A stretch of DNA of 32,446 nucleotides from Roseicyclus sp. (GCA_018401385.1 JAGYKZ010000018.1:1-32446), one strand, 5' to 3'. Positions 1-8,895 are shown, numbered from the stretch's first letter. Notes: a model not told the origin generated them from the letters alone. Numbers and translations are program-made.

Positions 1-218
1 CCGTCAAAGTCGCGGTGTAAAACGGGCAGCGCATCGGGGCAGGCCGCAAGCGCCTGTTGCGGGTCGGTGATCCGTGCCACAGCCGCGCCATGGCCCGCAA
101 AATGCCCTGCATCGCCAATCACGAAAAATGGCAATTCCGTTTTGATCGCCACCCATGCCTTGGCCGCGATTTCGGGGCCGATGCCTGCAGGCTCCCCACA
201 GGTGAGGGCAAGGGGCAT
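1..218 (-). CDS. pdxA: 4-hydroxythreonine-4-phosphate dehydrogenase, N-terminal part (runs off window)
   Basis: Only the first 72 or so codons are inside the window; the gene continues beyond base 1. The protein opens MPLALTCGEPAGIGPEIAAK, which is the characteristic PdxA start: a beta strand, then (D/E)PAGIGPE. PdxA is a cytoplasmic, metal- and NAD-dependent enzyme that oxidises 4-phosphohydroxy-L-threonine in the DXP-dependent pathway to pyridoxal phosphate. The ATG at 218 lies four bases past the surA stop codon, so it is the last visible gene of the leftward lptF-lptG-surA-pdxA operon. In E. coli surA-pdxA is followed by ksgA, which would be expected just outside. Identification is firm despite the short piece; the state of the rest of the gene is unknown. 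Confidence 0.9.
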   Translation of the reverse strand, partial: MPLALTCGEPAGIGPEIAAKAWVAIKTELPFFVIGDAGHFAGHGAAVARITDPQQALAACPDALPVLHRDFD

Positions 219-222
219 AGGA

Positions 223-1482
223 TCAATCCAAGGTGCGGATGATCGCATCTGCCCGCAGTTCTTCGAAATAGCCCGAGGCGTAGCTTTCCAACCGTTGCGA
301 GAACAGGGCTTGACGCACCTCCTCGCGCGCGCCCTCCTCCAGCTCGACCGTGCGGTTGCACAGCCACACCATCAGCACATCTTGCCCGTCATTGCGGCGC
401 AACGTGCTGGCGCTTTCATTTGGGTCGAGGCGCGACAGAACGGCGGCAATGTCAGCGGGCACTTGGCCGCTTGGCACGCTGACCCGCTCGAACTGGCCCG
501 GGATGGTGCCATAAAGATCATCGCAGCGGTCGTTTTGCGCCGCAATCTGTACCGCACGCTCTGCTGCATCTGCGCCTGTCAGCAGCACGGTTGCATAATC
601 ATAGGCACTGGCGCTTGGATAGCGATAGGGGGCCTCTTCAAACCCCAAGACCTGAAACAGACCGATCCCAGGCCCCAAAGGCACAGGTTCGGTCACATCG
701 CCAATATCAAGCGTCACCAAAATCGCGGCCAATCCCTGCGGCAGGGTGGAAAGCGGCCGCCAGTCCAACGCACCGCCATCCACAGCCGTAGGTGCGGCGG
801 AGCGGGTGCGCGCGGCCTCGGCAAAGGCGGCGGTGCTGCCATCGACCTGCTCGGCAATGCCCAACAATTCGGCGCGCAACTCCTCGACATTATTGCCCTC
901 AATCGGCAGGATCAATTCGGCCAAGCGGATTTGCGCACCATCTCCGCTGGAGCCAAGGGCCAAGGCACGGTCAATCTCCGCTTCGCTGATCTGGGCGCGT
1001 GCGCCAAACCGTGCGCGCAGCGTTTCGCGCCACAAAACGCCTGCGCTGATGAAATCGCGCAAAGTCTCATAGGCGATGCCCTCTTCCGCCAAACCATCAA
1101 TCAAGCCCTGCCCATCCAAATTGGCGCGCGCGGCAAATTCTTCGATACCCGCGAAAATTTGATCTTGCGTGATTGTGATGCCAGCCGCAGAAGCGGCCTC
1201 GATTTGCAGCCGCTCCTCGATCAAACTGTCACGCGCGCGGGCTTGCAGATCACCTGGTGCATTGAGGATGCTCAGGAATGCGGCACGCTGGTCGATTTCG
1301 AACTGGGTGATGACCCGATCATTGACAGACACAACCGGCGTGAAATCCAGCGTTTGCGCGGCCATATTCAACGGCAGAATAATCAGGGCACAGCCCAAGG
1401 ATGCGGCCAACAATGCCTTGCGCGCGGCGATGATGCCTAACAGTCGGCCAAGGATCTCGGGGGATGGGCGATCTGAATTCAT
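223..1482 (-). CDS. surA: SurA-type periplasmic chaperone / peptidyl-prolyl isomerase
   Basis: The 419-residue protein has an N-terminal hydrophobic export segment at about residues 26-42 ending near MAAQ, then a SurA N-terminal chaperone domain beginning with VVSVNDRVITQFEIDQR, the usual family opening. A divergent parvulin-like (rotamase) domain follows at about residues 178-285. It should act in the periplasm, escorting outer-membrane proteins to the BAM complex. The start at 1482 is supported by AAGGA five bases upstream. The gene sits between lptG and pdxA, but the expected lptD directly upstream is missing, leaving a 117-base gap. The PPIase half is weakly conserved, as is common in alphaproteobacterial SurA, so isomerase activity cannot be asserted. 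Confidence 0.9.
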   Translation of the reverse strand: MNSDRPSPEILGRLLGIIAARKALLAASLGCALIILPLNMAAQTLDFTPVVSVNDRVITQFEIDQRAAFLSILNAPGDLQARARDSLIEERLQIEAASAAGITITQDQIFAGIEEFAARANLDGQGLIDGLAEEGIAYETLRDFISAGVLWRETLRARFGARAQISEAEIDRALALGSSGDGAQIRLAELILPIEGNNVEELRAELLGIAEQVDGSTAAFAEAARTRSAAPTAVDGGALDWRPLSTLPQGLAAILVTLDIGDVTEPVPLGPGIGLFQVLGFEEAPYRYPSASAYDYATVLLTGADAAERAVQIAAQNDRCDDLYGTIPGQFERVSVPSGQVPADIAAVLSRLDPNESASTLRRNDGQDVLMVWLCNRTVELEEGAREEVRQALFSQRLESYASGYFEELRADAIIRTLD

Positions 1483-1599
1483 CTTATCCTTCTTCGGTTT
1501 GTTGCGCTGTCTTTGCGCGCCATGCCTGTTCCTGCGTCAAGCCTACAAGAGGTGGGCCAGAGTGGCGAGGGGAAATTCATCCGCCATACTCAAACGGGC

Positions 1600-2694
1600 C
1601 TAGCCATCTTCCATATGTAAAATCACACCAAGAGCCAGAAGTGACCCTGCCAGTGGCGGTGTCCACGCCACGAGATAGGCGGAGAGCTGACCGTTTTCGC
1701 CCAAAACCTGCGCAAAACTGCGCAGAAAATACAGGCCAAAGCCCATCAAAATTGCGCTCAAAACCAAGGGACCTGTGCGGCCAAAGCGGGTGTGGCGCAT
1801 GGTCAGGCTTGCGCCGATCAAAACCATCGTCATCAGCATCAGCGGATTGGCCAATTGCATCTGGAACCACACCCGATGTGACAGACCCGCAAAACCCGCT
1901 TCGGCCAATTGATCAATGAAAGCGGGCAGGGCGTAAATCGACACGTTGCTAGGGTCCCCAAAGGAATCAAGGATTTGCTCGCGGGTCAAGGTCGAGGCCA
2001 CGCTATATTGCGCGAAACTGCGCGCGCTGGCTTCGGGGTTTATCACCGTCAGGTCCCAGATTTTCGCCGCGCTCATTTGCCATTCTTGCGCCACAAGCCG
2101 CGCCGTGTCCGCATCGATGCGTTCCTCAATGCGCCCGTCAGGGTCAAAATTGAAAAAGGTGACATCAAAAAGCTCGGTTCCATCACTGTTGGCGCGCATG
2201 GCATTGATCACGGTCTGTTTTGCGCGCGTGCCTTGGCGCAGCCACAGCCCCTCTTGGGTGATGGCAAGGGTGCGTTCTTGCGCGCCGCGCACCTGTGCCA
2301 GTTTACGCTCATGGGCAACCTGCGTATCCGCCACGATGGGGTTGAGCACCAAGATGCCGAAAACACCAATCAGGGCCGCCACGCTGATGGGGGCCATCGT
2401 GGCCCGAAGCGCAGAGCGGCCCGATGCGCGCACCACCACCAATTCGGAGCTGCGCGCCAGTGACAGGAAAAACACCAAGGTCGCCAGCATGACCACCAGC
2501 GGAAACAGGGAATAAAGCGCTGAGGGCATATTGAGCAGCGCAAGCGTCAGCGCGTCACCCAGATCCCCATTATTGAGCGCAATCCGCCGCATCTGCTCGG
2601 TCAGATCCACCACCAGATGGATCACGGCGAATATGGCCAACACCGTAAGGAAATTTTTGAAATAGCGCTGCGCGAGGTAAAGTTGCAGGATCAT
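1600..2694 (-). CDS. lptG: LPS export ABC transporter permease LptG
   Basis: A 364-residue YjgP/YjgQ-family inner-membrane protein. It has hydrophobic helices near the N-terminus (about residues 10-30, 55-80 and 95-118), a central periplasmic beta-jellyroll region (about 130-260), and three C-terminal helices, which is the standard LptF/LptG plan. With LptF and the ATPase LptB it extracts lipopolysaccharide from the inner membrane and passes it to LptC/LptA. Its ATG overlaps the lptF stop by four bases (ATGA), indicating translational coupling. The second position in the pair and the neighbour order make LptG the better name, although the two paralogues are similar. The reading frame is clean, unlike several genes elsewhere in the window. 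Confidence 0.92.
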   Translation of the reverse strand: MILQLYLAQRYFKNFLTVLAIFAVIHLVVDLTEQMRRIALNNGDLGDALTLALLNMPSALYSLFPLVVMLATLVFFLSLARSSELVVVRASGRSALRATMAPISVAALIGVFGILVLNPIVADTQVAHERKLAQVRGAQERTLAITQEGLWLRQGTRAKQTVINAMRANSDGTELFDVTFFNFDPDGRIEERIDADTARLVAQEWQMSAAKIWDLTVINPEASARSFAQYSVASTLTREQILDSFGDPSNVSIYALPAFIDQLAEAGFAGLSHRVWFQMQLANPLMLMTMVLIGASLTMRHTRFGRTGPLVLSAILMGFGLYFLRSFAQVLGENGQLSAYLVAWTPPLAGSLLALGVILHMEDG

Positions 2695-3854
2695 GCGCTG
2701 CCCTCCAACAGATCAGGGCGCCGCATGGGGCGTAAATGCGCGGTTTTATATACCGCCAGCAACACCGTCCCAAAAACCGCCGCGCATAGCAGCGGTTGCA
2801 CATAGGCCAAAGGCGCCAAATGCGGCGCGTTGATGACCTGAGCGCTCAACAGGTTTTTGCTCATTTGCAGTGGGATCACCAACCCCACGGCAAGCAGGAT
2901 CTGCGCCCATAATCCAAGCCGCGAAAAATTGCGCAGCATCAGGCAACTGGCCGCGATCAGCGGCACGAAAAACGCAAACAAGGCTTGGGAAAAGCGGTAA
3001 TGCAATTCCCATTTGATCCGATCAAGGGGGATCCCCGCGCGATTGGCCAAATCCGCATCCGCATCCATCAGCGCGGGCGTGGGCATGGCCCGTTCATTGT
3101 CGGGCAATGTTTCGCCCGTATCATCCCCCGCGCCATCCGTGGCGCTGCGGGCTTGCGTGATGTCATAATTGAGCCGCTCGAAGGTGAGGTTGCTCAGGCG
3201 ATTGGTGGCGCGCTCCAGTGTCAATGTGCGCCCAGAAACCAAGATCATGCGTGCATTTACATCATCGCGCAGCAAATAGCCGCGATCCGCCCGATGCGTA
3301 ATGTCGCGCGCCCCATCACGGCGATCTTGGATGAAAATCCCGCGCAATTCACCCTCGGGCGAAATCTCGCCAATATAGACAGTCACGCCTGCAATCGGGG
3401 ATTGAAACACGCCAGAGCGCAGCAATTGCGCGACCATGTCATTGCCCAATATCGCGGTTCTTTCGCGGAATTCGGCATTGGCGCGCGGGGCCAACACATG
3501 GGCCAAACCCGCGATCAAAAGCGCCAAAACGATGCCGAAATAGAAAATCGGACGCAGCAGGCGCAAGGGTGAGATACCCGCCGTTTGGAAAATTACAAAT
3601 TCGCTATCCGTGATCAGGCGGTTGAAGACGTAAAGCGTGGCCACAAACCCCGCCACGGGCAACACCAGCATGATAATCGGCGGCAGGGCGAGGGTTGTCA
3701 GCTCCAAAAACACAAGGATGGTCTGCCCATCTGAAATAAGCTGATCGAACAGGTCAACGCCGCGATTGATCCAATAGACAGACACCAGAACAAGCGCAAA
3801 GAAACCAAAAAAGCTGAGACACATCAGCAGGATATATCGATCATATCGTGTCAC
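2691..3854 (-). CDS. lptF: LPS export ABC transporter permease LptF
   Basis: A YjgP/YjgQ-family permease of about 387 residues, first gene of the leftward envelope operon. The conserved opening is TRYDRYILLMCLSFFGFFAL followed by VYWINRGVDLFDQL, then paired helices, a long periplasmic domain and three C-terminal helices. I chose the GTG at 3854 because family members begin at this (M)xRYDRY motif and because AAGG lies about seven bases upstream. In-frame ATGs at 3893 and 4016 would add 13 or 54 residues. They lack a good Shine-Dalgarno, and the longest version would run into the divergent pepA promoter. It partners with LptG in the LptB2FG complex. Start choice is the main uncertainty. Confidence 0.9.
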   Translation of the reverse strand: MTRYDRYILLMCLSFFGFFALVLVSVYWINRGVDLFDQLISDGQTILVFLELTTLALPPIIMLVLPVAGFVATLYVFNRLITDSEFVIFQTAGISPLRLLRPIFYFGIVLALLIAGLAHVLAPRANAEFRERTAILGNDMVAQLLRSGVFQSPIAGVTVYIGEISPEGELRGIFIQDRRDGARDITHRADRGYLLRDDVNARMILVSGRTLTLERATNRLSNLTFERLNYDITQARSATDGAGDDTGETLPDNERAMPTPALMDADADLANRAGIPLDRIKWELHYRFSQALFAFFVPLIAASCLMLRNFSRLGLWAQILLAVGLVIPLQMSKNLLSAQVINAPHLAPLAYVQPLLCAAVFGTVLLAVYKTAHLRPMRRPDLLEGSA

Positions 3855-3960
3855 ACGCAGCTGCCTTGTCTTGCGGCCCCAGAAACGGGCCATATTGGGT
3901 GTTTTTATGGTGTATCGGAAGGCTTGGCGCAAGGACAGTGCGATCTGCCGCTGCCGCATC

Positions 3961-4006
3961 TGGTCAAGCGCAATTTTGCGCCCTAGTGTTGCATCAAATC
4001 GCAACA
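3961..4006 (+). promoter_or_regulatory. Putative pepA promoter with two inverted repeats
   Basis: TGGTCA at 3961-3966 and TAGTGT at 3984-3989 are separated by 17 bases, a plausible sigma70-type pair about 40 bases before pepA. The spacer holds GCGCAA-TT-TTGCGC (3968-3981), and a second inverted repeat TGTTGC-N8-GCAACA (3987-3992 and 4001-4006) covers the likely transcription start. The region lies between the divergent lptF and pepA. This is pattern matching only; no regulator is identified. Confidence 0.3.
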
Positions 4007-4027
4007 TCAGCCGCAAGTGAGGTTTTT

Positions 4028-5485
4028 ATGACCCAACCATCCCCGACCCAATTCTGTGCCATTGATCTTGAGGCGTTGCCCGCCGTGACGGGCCATGTCG
4101 CCATTTTGGTCACGCCGGAGGGCGGGATGGATGGCACGGGGCGGCGGGTCAATCGCCTGAGCAAGGGTGCCGTTGCGCGTGCGCTTGCCAGTGACGCGTG
4201 GGAAAAGCTGTCTGACGGCGATGTGATGAGCGTGGCTTATCCTGTGGGGATGGCCGCCGATGCGGTGCATCTGCTCAAATTGGCGCGCCGTGTCACGCCG
4301 CGCGAGGGGCGCCGCGCGGGGGCGAAGCTGCGTGTTGCAGCGGCCAAAGCGGCCTTGCATCTTTATGTGGGCAATTTCACCCGCAGCGCGGATCTGGCGC
4401 TTGGGGCTGTGCTGCGCGGATATGAATTTGGCGATCATAAATCAAAAACCCCCGATGCCTATGGCCCCGTCACGCTATATGGCAGCAAACCTGATGAGAT
4501 CGCGACCAAAGCCGCGCCGCTTTTGGCCGTGGCTGAGGGGGTGTTTTTCACCCGCGACTTGGTCAACGCACCCGCCAATGTGCTGACCACAACACGGTTC
4601 GCGGAACATCTGAGCGACCTTGGTGCCCTGGGCGTCAAGGTGGAGGTGCTCGATGAGCCAGATCTGGAAAAGCTCGGAATGCGCGCGCTTTTGGGCGTAG
4701 GCCAGGGATCGGAAAGCCCCTCCAAGGTTGTGGTGATGGAATGGCACGGTGCAGGCGATGCGCAGCCCTTCGCCCTGGTGGGTAAGGGGTGGTGTTTGAC
4801 ACGGGCGACAACAAACCCGCTGGCAGAAGATATGACCATGGATATGGGCGGCGCGGGCGTGGTTGCCGGCGTGATGAAGGCGTTGGCCTTGCGCAAGGCG
4901 CGCGCCAATGTCGTGGGCGTGGTTGGTTTGGTGGAGAATATGCCCGATGGCCGCGCGCAGCGCCCGGGCGATGTGGTTGTCTCGATGAAGGGCGACACGA
5001 TTGAAGTGATCAACACCGATGCCGAAGGCCGCCTCGTGCTGGCCGATGTTCTGTGGTATGCACAGCAGCGTTTCGCGCCGCGCGCGATGATAAACCTGGC
5101 CACATTGACAGGCGCGATCATCATCGGGCTTGGCCATGATAATGCGGGTGTGTTCGCCAATGACGAAGCACTGTGCAATGCCTTTCTCAAAGCGGCGCGC
5201 GGCGAAGATGAGGGCGCGTGGCCCATGCCCCTTGATGACAGCTATGACGCCCTGATCAAAAGCCGCATCGCCGATATCAAGAACACAGGCGGCAGGCCAG
5301 CAGGCTCCATCACGGCCGCGAAATTCCTGCAACGCTTTGTAAAGAAAGAAACCCCGTGGATTCACCTTGATATTGCGGGCGTGGCCTCCATTCCCAAGGA
5401 CAGCACATATGCCCCCGCAGGGGCAACGGGCTGGGGCGTGCTGGCGCTGGACCGATTGATCCAAGATATGTTTGACGAGGGCTGA
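4028..5485 (+). CDS. pepA: Leucyl aminopeptidase (M17), active-site segment damaged
   Basis: A 485-residue M17 cytosolic aminopeptidase, which removes N-terminal residues using two divalent metals. The catalytic NTDAEGR motif is intact at residues 329-335 (D331, E333 and R335 correspond to E. coli D352, E354 and R356), as is the GKG lysine K253. The segment between GKG and DMGGAG should carry FDTGG...KP, with a metal-ligand Asp and second catalytic Lys. In this frame it reads WCLTRATTNPLAE instead. Bases 4795-4806 do encode FDTG, but one frame over, so a base is missing in the G run at 4786-4789. Another roughly 11 bases are lost before 4835, which restores the frame. As written the enzyme would be inactive. 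The start at 4028 has AGG upstream; the stop overlaps holC by one base. Confidence 0.9.
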   Translation: MTQPSPTQFCAIDLEALPAVTGHVAILVTPEGGMDGTGRRVNRLSKGAVARALASDAWEKLSDGDVMSVAYPVGMAADAVHLLKLARRVTPREGRRAGAKLRVAAAKAALHLYVGNFTRSADLALGAVLRGYEFGDHKSKTPDAYGPVTLYGSKPDEIATKAAPLLAVAEGVFFTRDLVNAPANVLTTTRFAEHLSDLGALGVKVEVLDEPDLEKLGMRALLGVGQGSESPSKVVVMEWHGAGDAQPFALVGKGWCLTRATTNPLAEDMTMDMGGAGVVAGVMKALALRKARANVVGVVGLVENMPDGRAQRPGDVVVSMKGDTIEVINTDAEGRLVLADVLWYAQQRFAPRAMINLATLTGAIIIGLGHDNAGVFANDEALCNAFLKAARGEDEGAWPMPLDDSYDALIKSRIADIKNTGGRPAGSITAAKFLQRFVKKETPWIHLDIAGVASIPKDSTYAPAGATGWGVLALDRLIQDMFDEG

Positions 5486-5955
5486 TGTCCGAATTGTGGT
5501 TTTATCATCTGACCCGTTCGCGGATGGAGCAGGTGTTGCCCATGTTGGTGGAGCGCGCCTTGGCCCATGGTTGGCGCGTGGCGATCCGTGTGGATGAGGC
5601 GGCCATGGTGACGCGGGTGGATGATCTGTTGTGGCAGGCCGCGCCACCTGAGCGGTTCTTGCCTCATGGGCTTGCCCTTGCCGCCAATGCAGCCGCGCAT
5701 CCAGTGGTGATCGGGCAGGGAGATGTGGCGGTCAATCAGCCTGATTACCTGATCGCGCTGGGCGGTGCCGCCGTCGCGCCCGAGGACTGCGCCGCGCTGC
5801 GGCGCGCTGTTTTGCTGTTCGATGGCCAAGACGAGGTCGCACTCAATGCGGCGCGCGCGCATTGGCGCGCCTTTGTCGAGGCGGGCATTTCCCTGCAATA
5901 TTGGTCGCAGGAAAGCGGCACATGGCAGATGGCGCGCCAGCATCCACAACCCTAG
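5485..5955 (+). CDS. holC: DNA polymerase III chi subunit
   Basis: A 156-residue cytoplasmic protein matching HolC in length and opening (SELWFYHLTRSRMEQVLPML), with the conserved central pattern of a short helix, WRV, LDxLLW-type segment (VDDLLWQ) and a FLPHG-like turn, then a PDYLIAL strand. Chi links the clamp-loader complex to single-stranded DNA-binding protein through the SSB C-terminal tail. Its ATG shares one base with the pepA stop (TGATG), so the two genes are translationally coupled. pepA-holC is a recurrent pair in proteobacteria. No disruption is seen. No obvious terminator follows. Confidence 0.9.
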   Translation: MSELWFYHLTRSRMEQVLPMLVERALAHGWRVAIRVDEAAMVTRVDDLLWQAAPPERFLPHGLALAANAAAHPVVIGQGDVAVNQPDYLIALGGAAVAPEDCAALRRAVLLFDGQDEVALNAARAHWRAFVEAGISLQYWSQESGTWQMARQHPQP

Positions 5956-6082
5956 GTAGAAGATTGATTTCCCCAAAAGAATCGCGCTGCATTTGACGAA
6001 ATATTAGGGTTTGCGCCCTTAGAACGCCCCTTGCCGCGTGCGATGCGCCCGTGGCCGTTATGATGAGGGGAGGCCTTCGCCC

Positions 6083-7570
6083 ATGGTCGTGCATAATTTT
6101 GAAAAGCAGTTGTCGGAATTCAACCTTGCCGGGGCGGAGCTGGCGTTGCTGGCCGAGGTTGGTCAGATGATCGGCGGGGATCTAGATGAGGTTCTCACAG
6201 AATTCTATACCACGGCCCTCAGCGACCCTGCCTTGTCGCAATATTTCAAATCCGAGGCTTCTGTGACCCATGCGCGTGCCGCGCAAAAGACGCATTGGGA
6301 GAATTTGTTTTCTGGCCAGTTCGATACGGACTATTTCCCATCGGTGCAGCGCGTTGGGACGGTTCATGCGCGCATCGATCTGCCACTATTCGCTTATGTC
6401 TCCGCCTATGCCAAGGCCACGGGACGGATGTTGGAGGCGGTGGTGCGCAGGGCGCAAAAACCCGCAAGGCGTTTTGGTGTTAGTGGTGGCGCGGACCCGC
6501 GGCTTGGCGCGATGCTGTCGGTTCTCAGCCGCGCATGTGCCTTTGATTTGCAATGCGTGATCGAGGTAACAGTCGGCATTTGGCGCGATGAACAACAACG
6601 CGCTTTCGATCATATCGAAACGGCGGTCAGCGCCCTGTCACGCGGGGAATTGGGGCATATCATCCCCGACCCCGAATATAGCGATTATCCAAAGCGCTAT
6701 AACCCCATTCGCAACGCGTTCAATGCCAGCCTGTCGCGCTTGGGGGCGATTGTGCGCGATGTCGGTGCTTCGATGGATAAGCTCATGCAGGAGACCCATG
6801 CGGTCACGCAAGCCGCACATGAATTGTCGGGGCGCACATCGTCACAGGCCGCCTCATTGGAGCAGACCGCCGCCGCGATGGAGGAATTGACCGTCTCAGT
6901 GCAGGGATCGGCCCAAAACACCCGCGCCGCCGCCGATGTGGCCCGCGATGCCCGTCAAGAGGTGAGCCATGGCGCACAGGTTGTCGCCAATGCATCACGG
7001 GCGATGGAAATGATCAAATCCTCCTCGGATCGGATTTCGCAAATCACGGGTGTCATCAACGATATATCATTCCAAACCAATCTCTTGGCCTTGAATGCGG
7101 GGGTTGAGGCCGCGCGGGCAGGCGAGGCGGGACGCGGCTTTGCGGTGGTCGCCTCCGAGGTGCGCGCCTTGGCGGCAAAATCCAGCCAAGCGGCGCGCGA
7201 GATTGACCAATTGATCAGTGAAAGTGCGGCCCATGTGTCCTCGGGTGTTGGGTTGATGGGCGAAGCGGGCAGCACGTTGGAGAGTATCGTCACCAGTTTT
7301 GAACGTGTTTCCGTTCTGGCGGGCGAGATTGCCGCCGCCGCACAGGAGCAATCCACGGGTCTGGGTGAGGTCAATCTATCGGTGGGCCAGATGGATGAAA
7401 TCACCCAGAAAAATGCGCAAATGGTCGAGCAAACCAACGAGGCGCTTCATAAGCTGAGTGCGCAAGCCAAGGATGTGCAGCGATTGCTTTCGGGCTTGTC
7501 CATCGATCCCCAGACAAAAGGAATGGGCGCGGGCGCAGCCCCGCGTGGCACATCGGGCTTGGCCGCCTGA
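6083..7570 (+). CDS. Soluble globin-coupled methyl-accepting chemotaxis protein
   Basis: A 495-residue cytoplasmic receptor with no membrane segment. Residues about 20-180 form a globin-coupled-sensor domain. H95 in [15 protein letters not shown] sits where the proximal haem-ligating histidine of HemAT-type sensors lies. A linker of about 40 residues leads to an MCP signalling domain whose hairpin tip ([20 protein letters not shown], then [12 protein letters not shown] near 354-365) is classic. Such proteins report oxygen or other haem ligands to CheW/CheA. No che gene is in the window and there is no C-terminal CheR/CheB pentapeptide. The start at 6083 was chosen over 6038 because GGGGAGG lies about nine bases upstream and the family begins near here. 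It appears to be a single transcription unit, 127 bases after holC. Confidence 0.92.
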   Translation: MVVHNFEKQLSEFNLAGAELALLAEVGQMIGGDLDEVLTEFYTTALSDPALSQYFKSEASVTHARAAQKTHWENLFSGQFDTDYFPSVQRVGTVHARIDLPLFAYVSAYAKATGRMLEAVVRRAQKPARRFGVSGGADPRLGAMLSVLSRACAFDLQCVIEVTVGIWRDEQQRAFDHIETAVSALSRGELGHIIPDPEYSDYPKRYNPIRNAFNASLSRLGAIVRDVGASMDKLMQETHAVTQAAHELSGRTSSQAASLEQTAAAMEELTVSVQGSAQNTRAAADVARDARQEVSHGAQVVANASRAMEMIKSSSDRISQITGVINDISFQTNLLALNAGVEAARAGEAGRGFAVVASEVRALAAKSSQAAREIDQLISESAAHVSSGVGLMGEAGSTLESIVTSFERVSVLAGEIAAAAQEQSTGLGEVNLSVGQMDEITQKNAQMVEQTNEALHKLSAQAKDVQRLLSGLSIDPQTKGMGAGAAPRGTSGLAA

Positions 7571-7630
7571 TCGCAGACCGGGGTTGGGGTGCCATATCCG
7601 CGCATAATCGGGACAGGTTGCTGGCCCATT

Positions 7631-8221
7631 TTATCGGGTCAGGGTCATTTTGCCCTGTTCGATGGTAATGCGCGAAAAGCGTTGCAGAAAATCCATACCC
7701 AACAGGCTGTGCTCCATCGCGCCGCCATTGACCATCGCGGCCACATCGTGGCTGAGTTCCGTGCCCAAGCCAAGCTCCGCAATCCGCACGGGCGCGGTCG
7801 AGATACGCCCATTGGCGGTGTTCGCACGCCCCGAAAAAATCAGCCCCTCAACGTCAAACCCCGCGCGCAGCGCATCATCGCGCGACAGCACAATCTGGCT
7901 TGCGCCCGTGTCGATCAAAAACAAGACGGGCTGCGCGTTCACTTGCAAAACAAGATAGTAATGCCCGTCAATCGCACGGGGCAGAATGATCTCTGCGCCC
8001 TGCGCGCGGAATTGGGCCAAGCCATTTGATGCCTGACGAAAATCATTCCACAAACCCACCGCCGCGATCATGCCGATGAAGATAAAAAACCACAGCGCGC
8101 CATGGCGCATCATCCGACCGAATGAACGGCGATAGGCCACAAGCGCATATCCCAGAAGCGCCACAAGCAACGCGCCCAGATAGGCCAGTTGCGGGATATT
8201 TTGCCAATCCATCGCGCCCAT
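7631..8221 (-). CDS. Membrane-anchored retropepsin-like aspartic protease (TIGR02281 family)
   Basis: A 196-residue protein. Two hydrophobic helices (about residues 12-28 and 40-58) anchor it in the inner membrane. A single retroviral-type aspartic protease fold follows, with the catalytic triad FLIDTGASQIVLS near residue 105 and the flap/ILGMDFL-like element (LLGMDFLQRF) near the C-terminus. As in retropepsins, activity would need a dimer. TIGR02281 proteins are common in alphaproteobacteria and largely uncharacterised; the substrate is unknown. The gene starts nine bases after the marC stop, so the two are probably cotranscribed. A second ATG four codons in (8212) is an alternative start. 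It converges on the chemoreceptor gene with about 60 bases between stops. Confidence 0.85.
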   Translation of the reverse strand: MGAMDWQNIPQLAYLGALLVALLGYALVAYRRSFGRMMRHGALWFFIFIGMIAAVGLWNDFRQASNGLAQFRAQGAEIILPRAIDGHYYLVLQVNAQPVLFLIDTGASQIVLSRDDALRAGFDVEGLIFSGRANTANGRISTAPVRIAELGLGTELSHDVAAMVNGGAMEHSLLGMDFLQRFSRITIEQGKMTLTR

Positions 8222-8230
8222 ATTTGGCCC

Positions 8231-8848
8231 TCACAGAACCTGCAAATCACGCATCCCGTCAATCACGAATTGCACCGATAATGCGGCCAGAAGCATCCCC
8301 AAAAGGCGCGTGACCACATTGATCCCCGTTGGCCCCAAGGCGCGTTCCAAGGGCGTGGAGAGCAAAAACAACACAAACACGCAAATCAAAACCGCCAGCA
8401 TCACCCCATGCACGGCCAGAACCCATGTCCAATCGCCGCCCGATTGCCCCGTCAATAGGATCATTGTGGCCAAAGCGCCCGGACCCGCAATCAGCGGGGT
8501 CGCCAATGGAAAGACGCTGGGATCATCGCGATGGGGTTGATCGGCTTGGCCCTGACGGCGCGCACTGCGCCGCTCGAACAGCATATCAAGCGCGGTCAGA
8601 AACAGCAAAATTCCCCCTGCAATGCGGAAGGCGGGCATGGAGATGCCCAGAAAATTCAACACAGCCTCTCCCGCCAGGCCAAAAAGCGTCAGCAAGCCAA
8701 AGGCGGTCAGCGTGGCGCGCAAGGCGATTTTGCGCCGCTCTGACACACCGACCCCTTGGGTCAAGGCCACAAACAGCGGGGCCAGACCAATCGGGTCGAT
8801 GATGACGAAAAGCGCCACAAATACGGGGATCAGATTTGCCAATTCCAT
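8231..8848 (-). CDS. MarC family integral membrane protein (UPF0056)
   Basis: A 205-residue protein with six predicted transmembrane helices and the MarC signatures: a FVIIDPIGLAPLFVALT segment in the first third, AGGILLFLTALDML in the third helix region, and PLIAGPGALATMILL after the hydrophilic loop. The loop (about residues 92-112) is rich in Arg, Gln and Asp. MarC proteins were once linked to multiple antibiotic resistance, but their transport role is unproven, so no function is asserted. It is immediately upstream of the aspartic protease gene. The upstream gap to the ABC-F gene is under 50 bases on the same strand, so it could be read from the ABC-F promoter. Confidence 0.88.
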   Translation of the reverse strand: MELANLIPVFVALFVIIDPIGLAPLFVALTQGVGVSERRKIALRATLTAFGLLTLFGLAGEAVLNFLGISMPAFRIAGGILLFLTALDMLFERRSARRQGQADQPHRDDPSVFPLATPLIAGPGALATMILLTGQSGGDWTWVLAVHGVMLAVLICVFVLFLLSTPLERALGPTGINVVTRLLGMLLAALSVQFVIDGMRDLQVL

Positions 8849-8895
8849 GCGCTATCCCTGACCGCTGTGGGGCGAAAGGTCAAATAAAATCGGGG

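Noticed and set aside
67-1440. A 457-codon rightward open frame opposite surA
   Set aside because: It is antisense to a gene with clear SurA features, has no ribosome-binding site and its translation is a low-complexity, Arg/Gln/Ala-rich shadow typical of high-GC antisense frames.
3848-4027. Extended pepA start at 3848 and extended lptF start at 4016
   Set aside because: The two extensions overlap each other on opposite strands and lack ribosome-binding sites. The conserved N-termini begin at 4028 and about 3854.
4475-5647. A 390-codon leftward open frame opposite pepA
   Set aside because: Antisense shadow of PepA with no recognisable domain; the sense strand carries the conserved M17 motifs.
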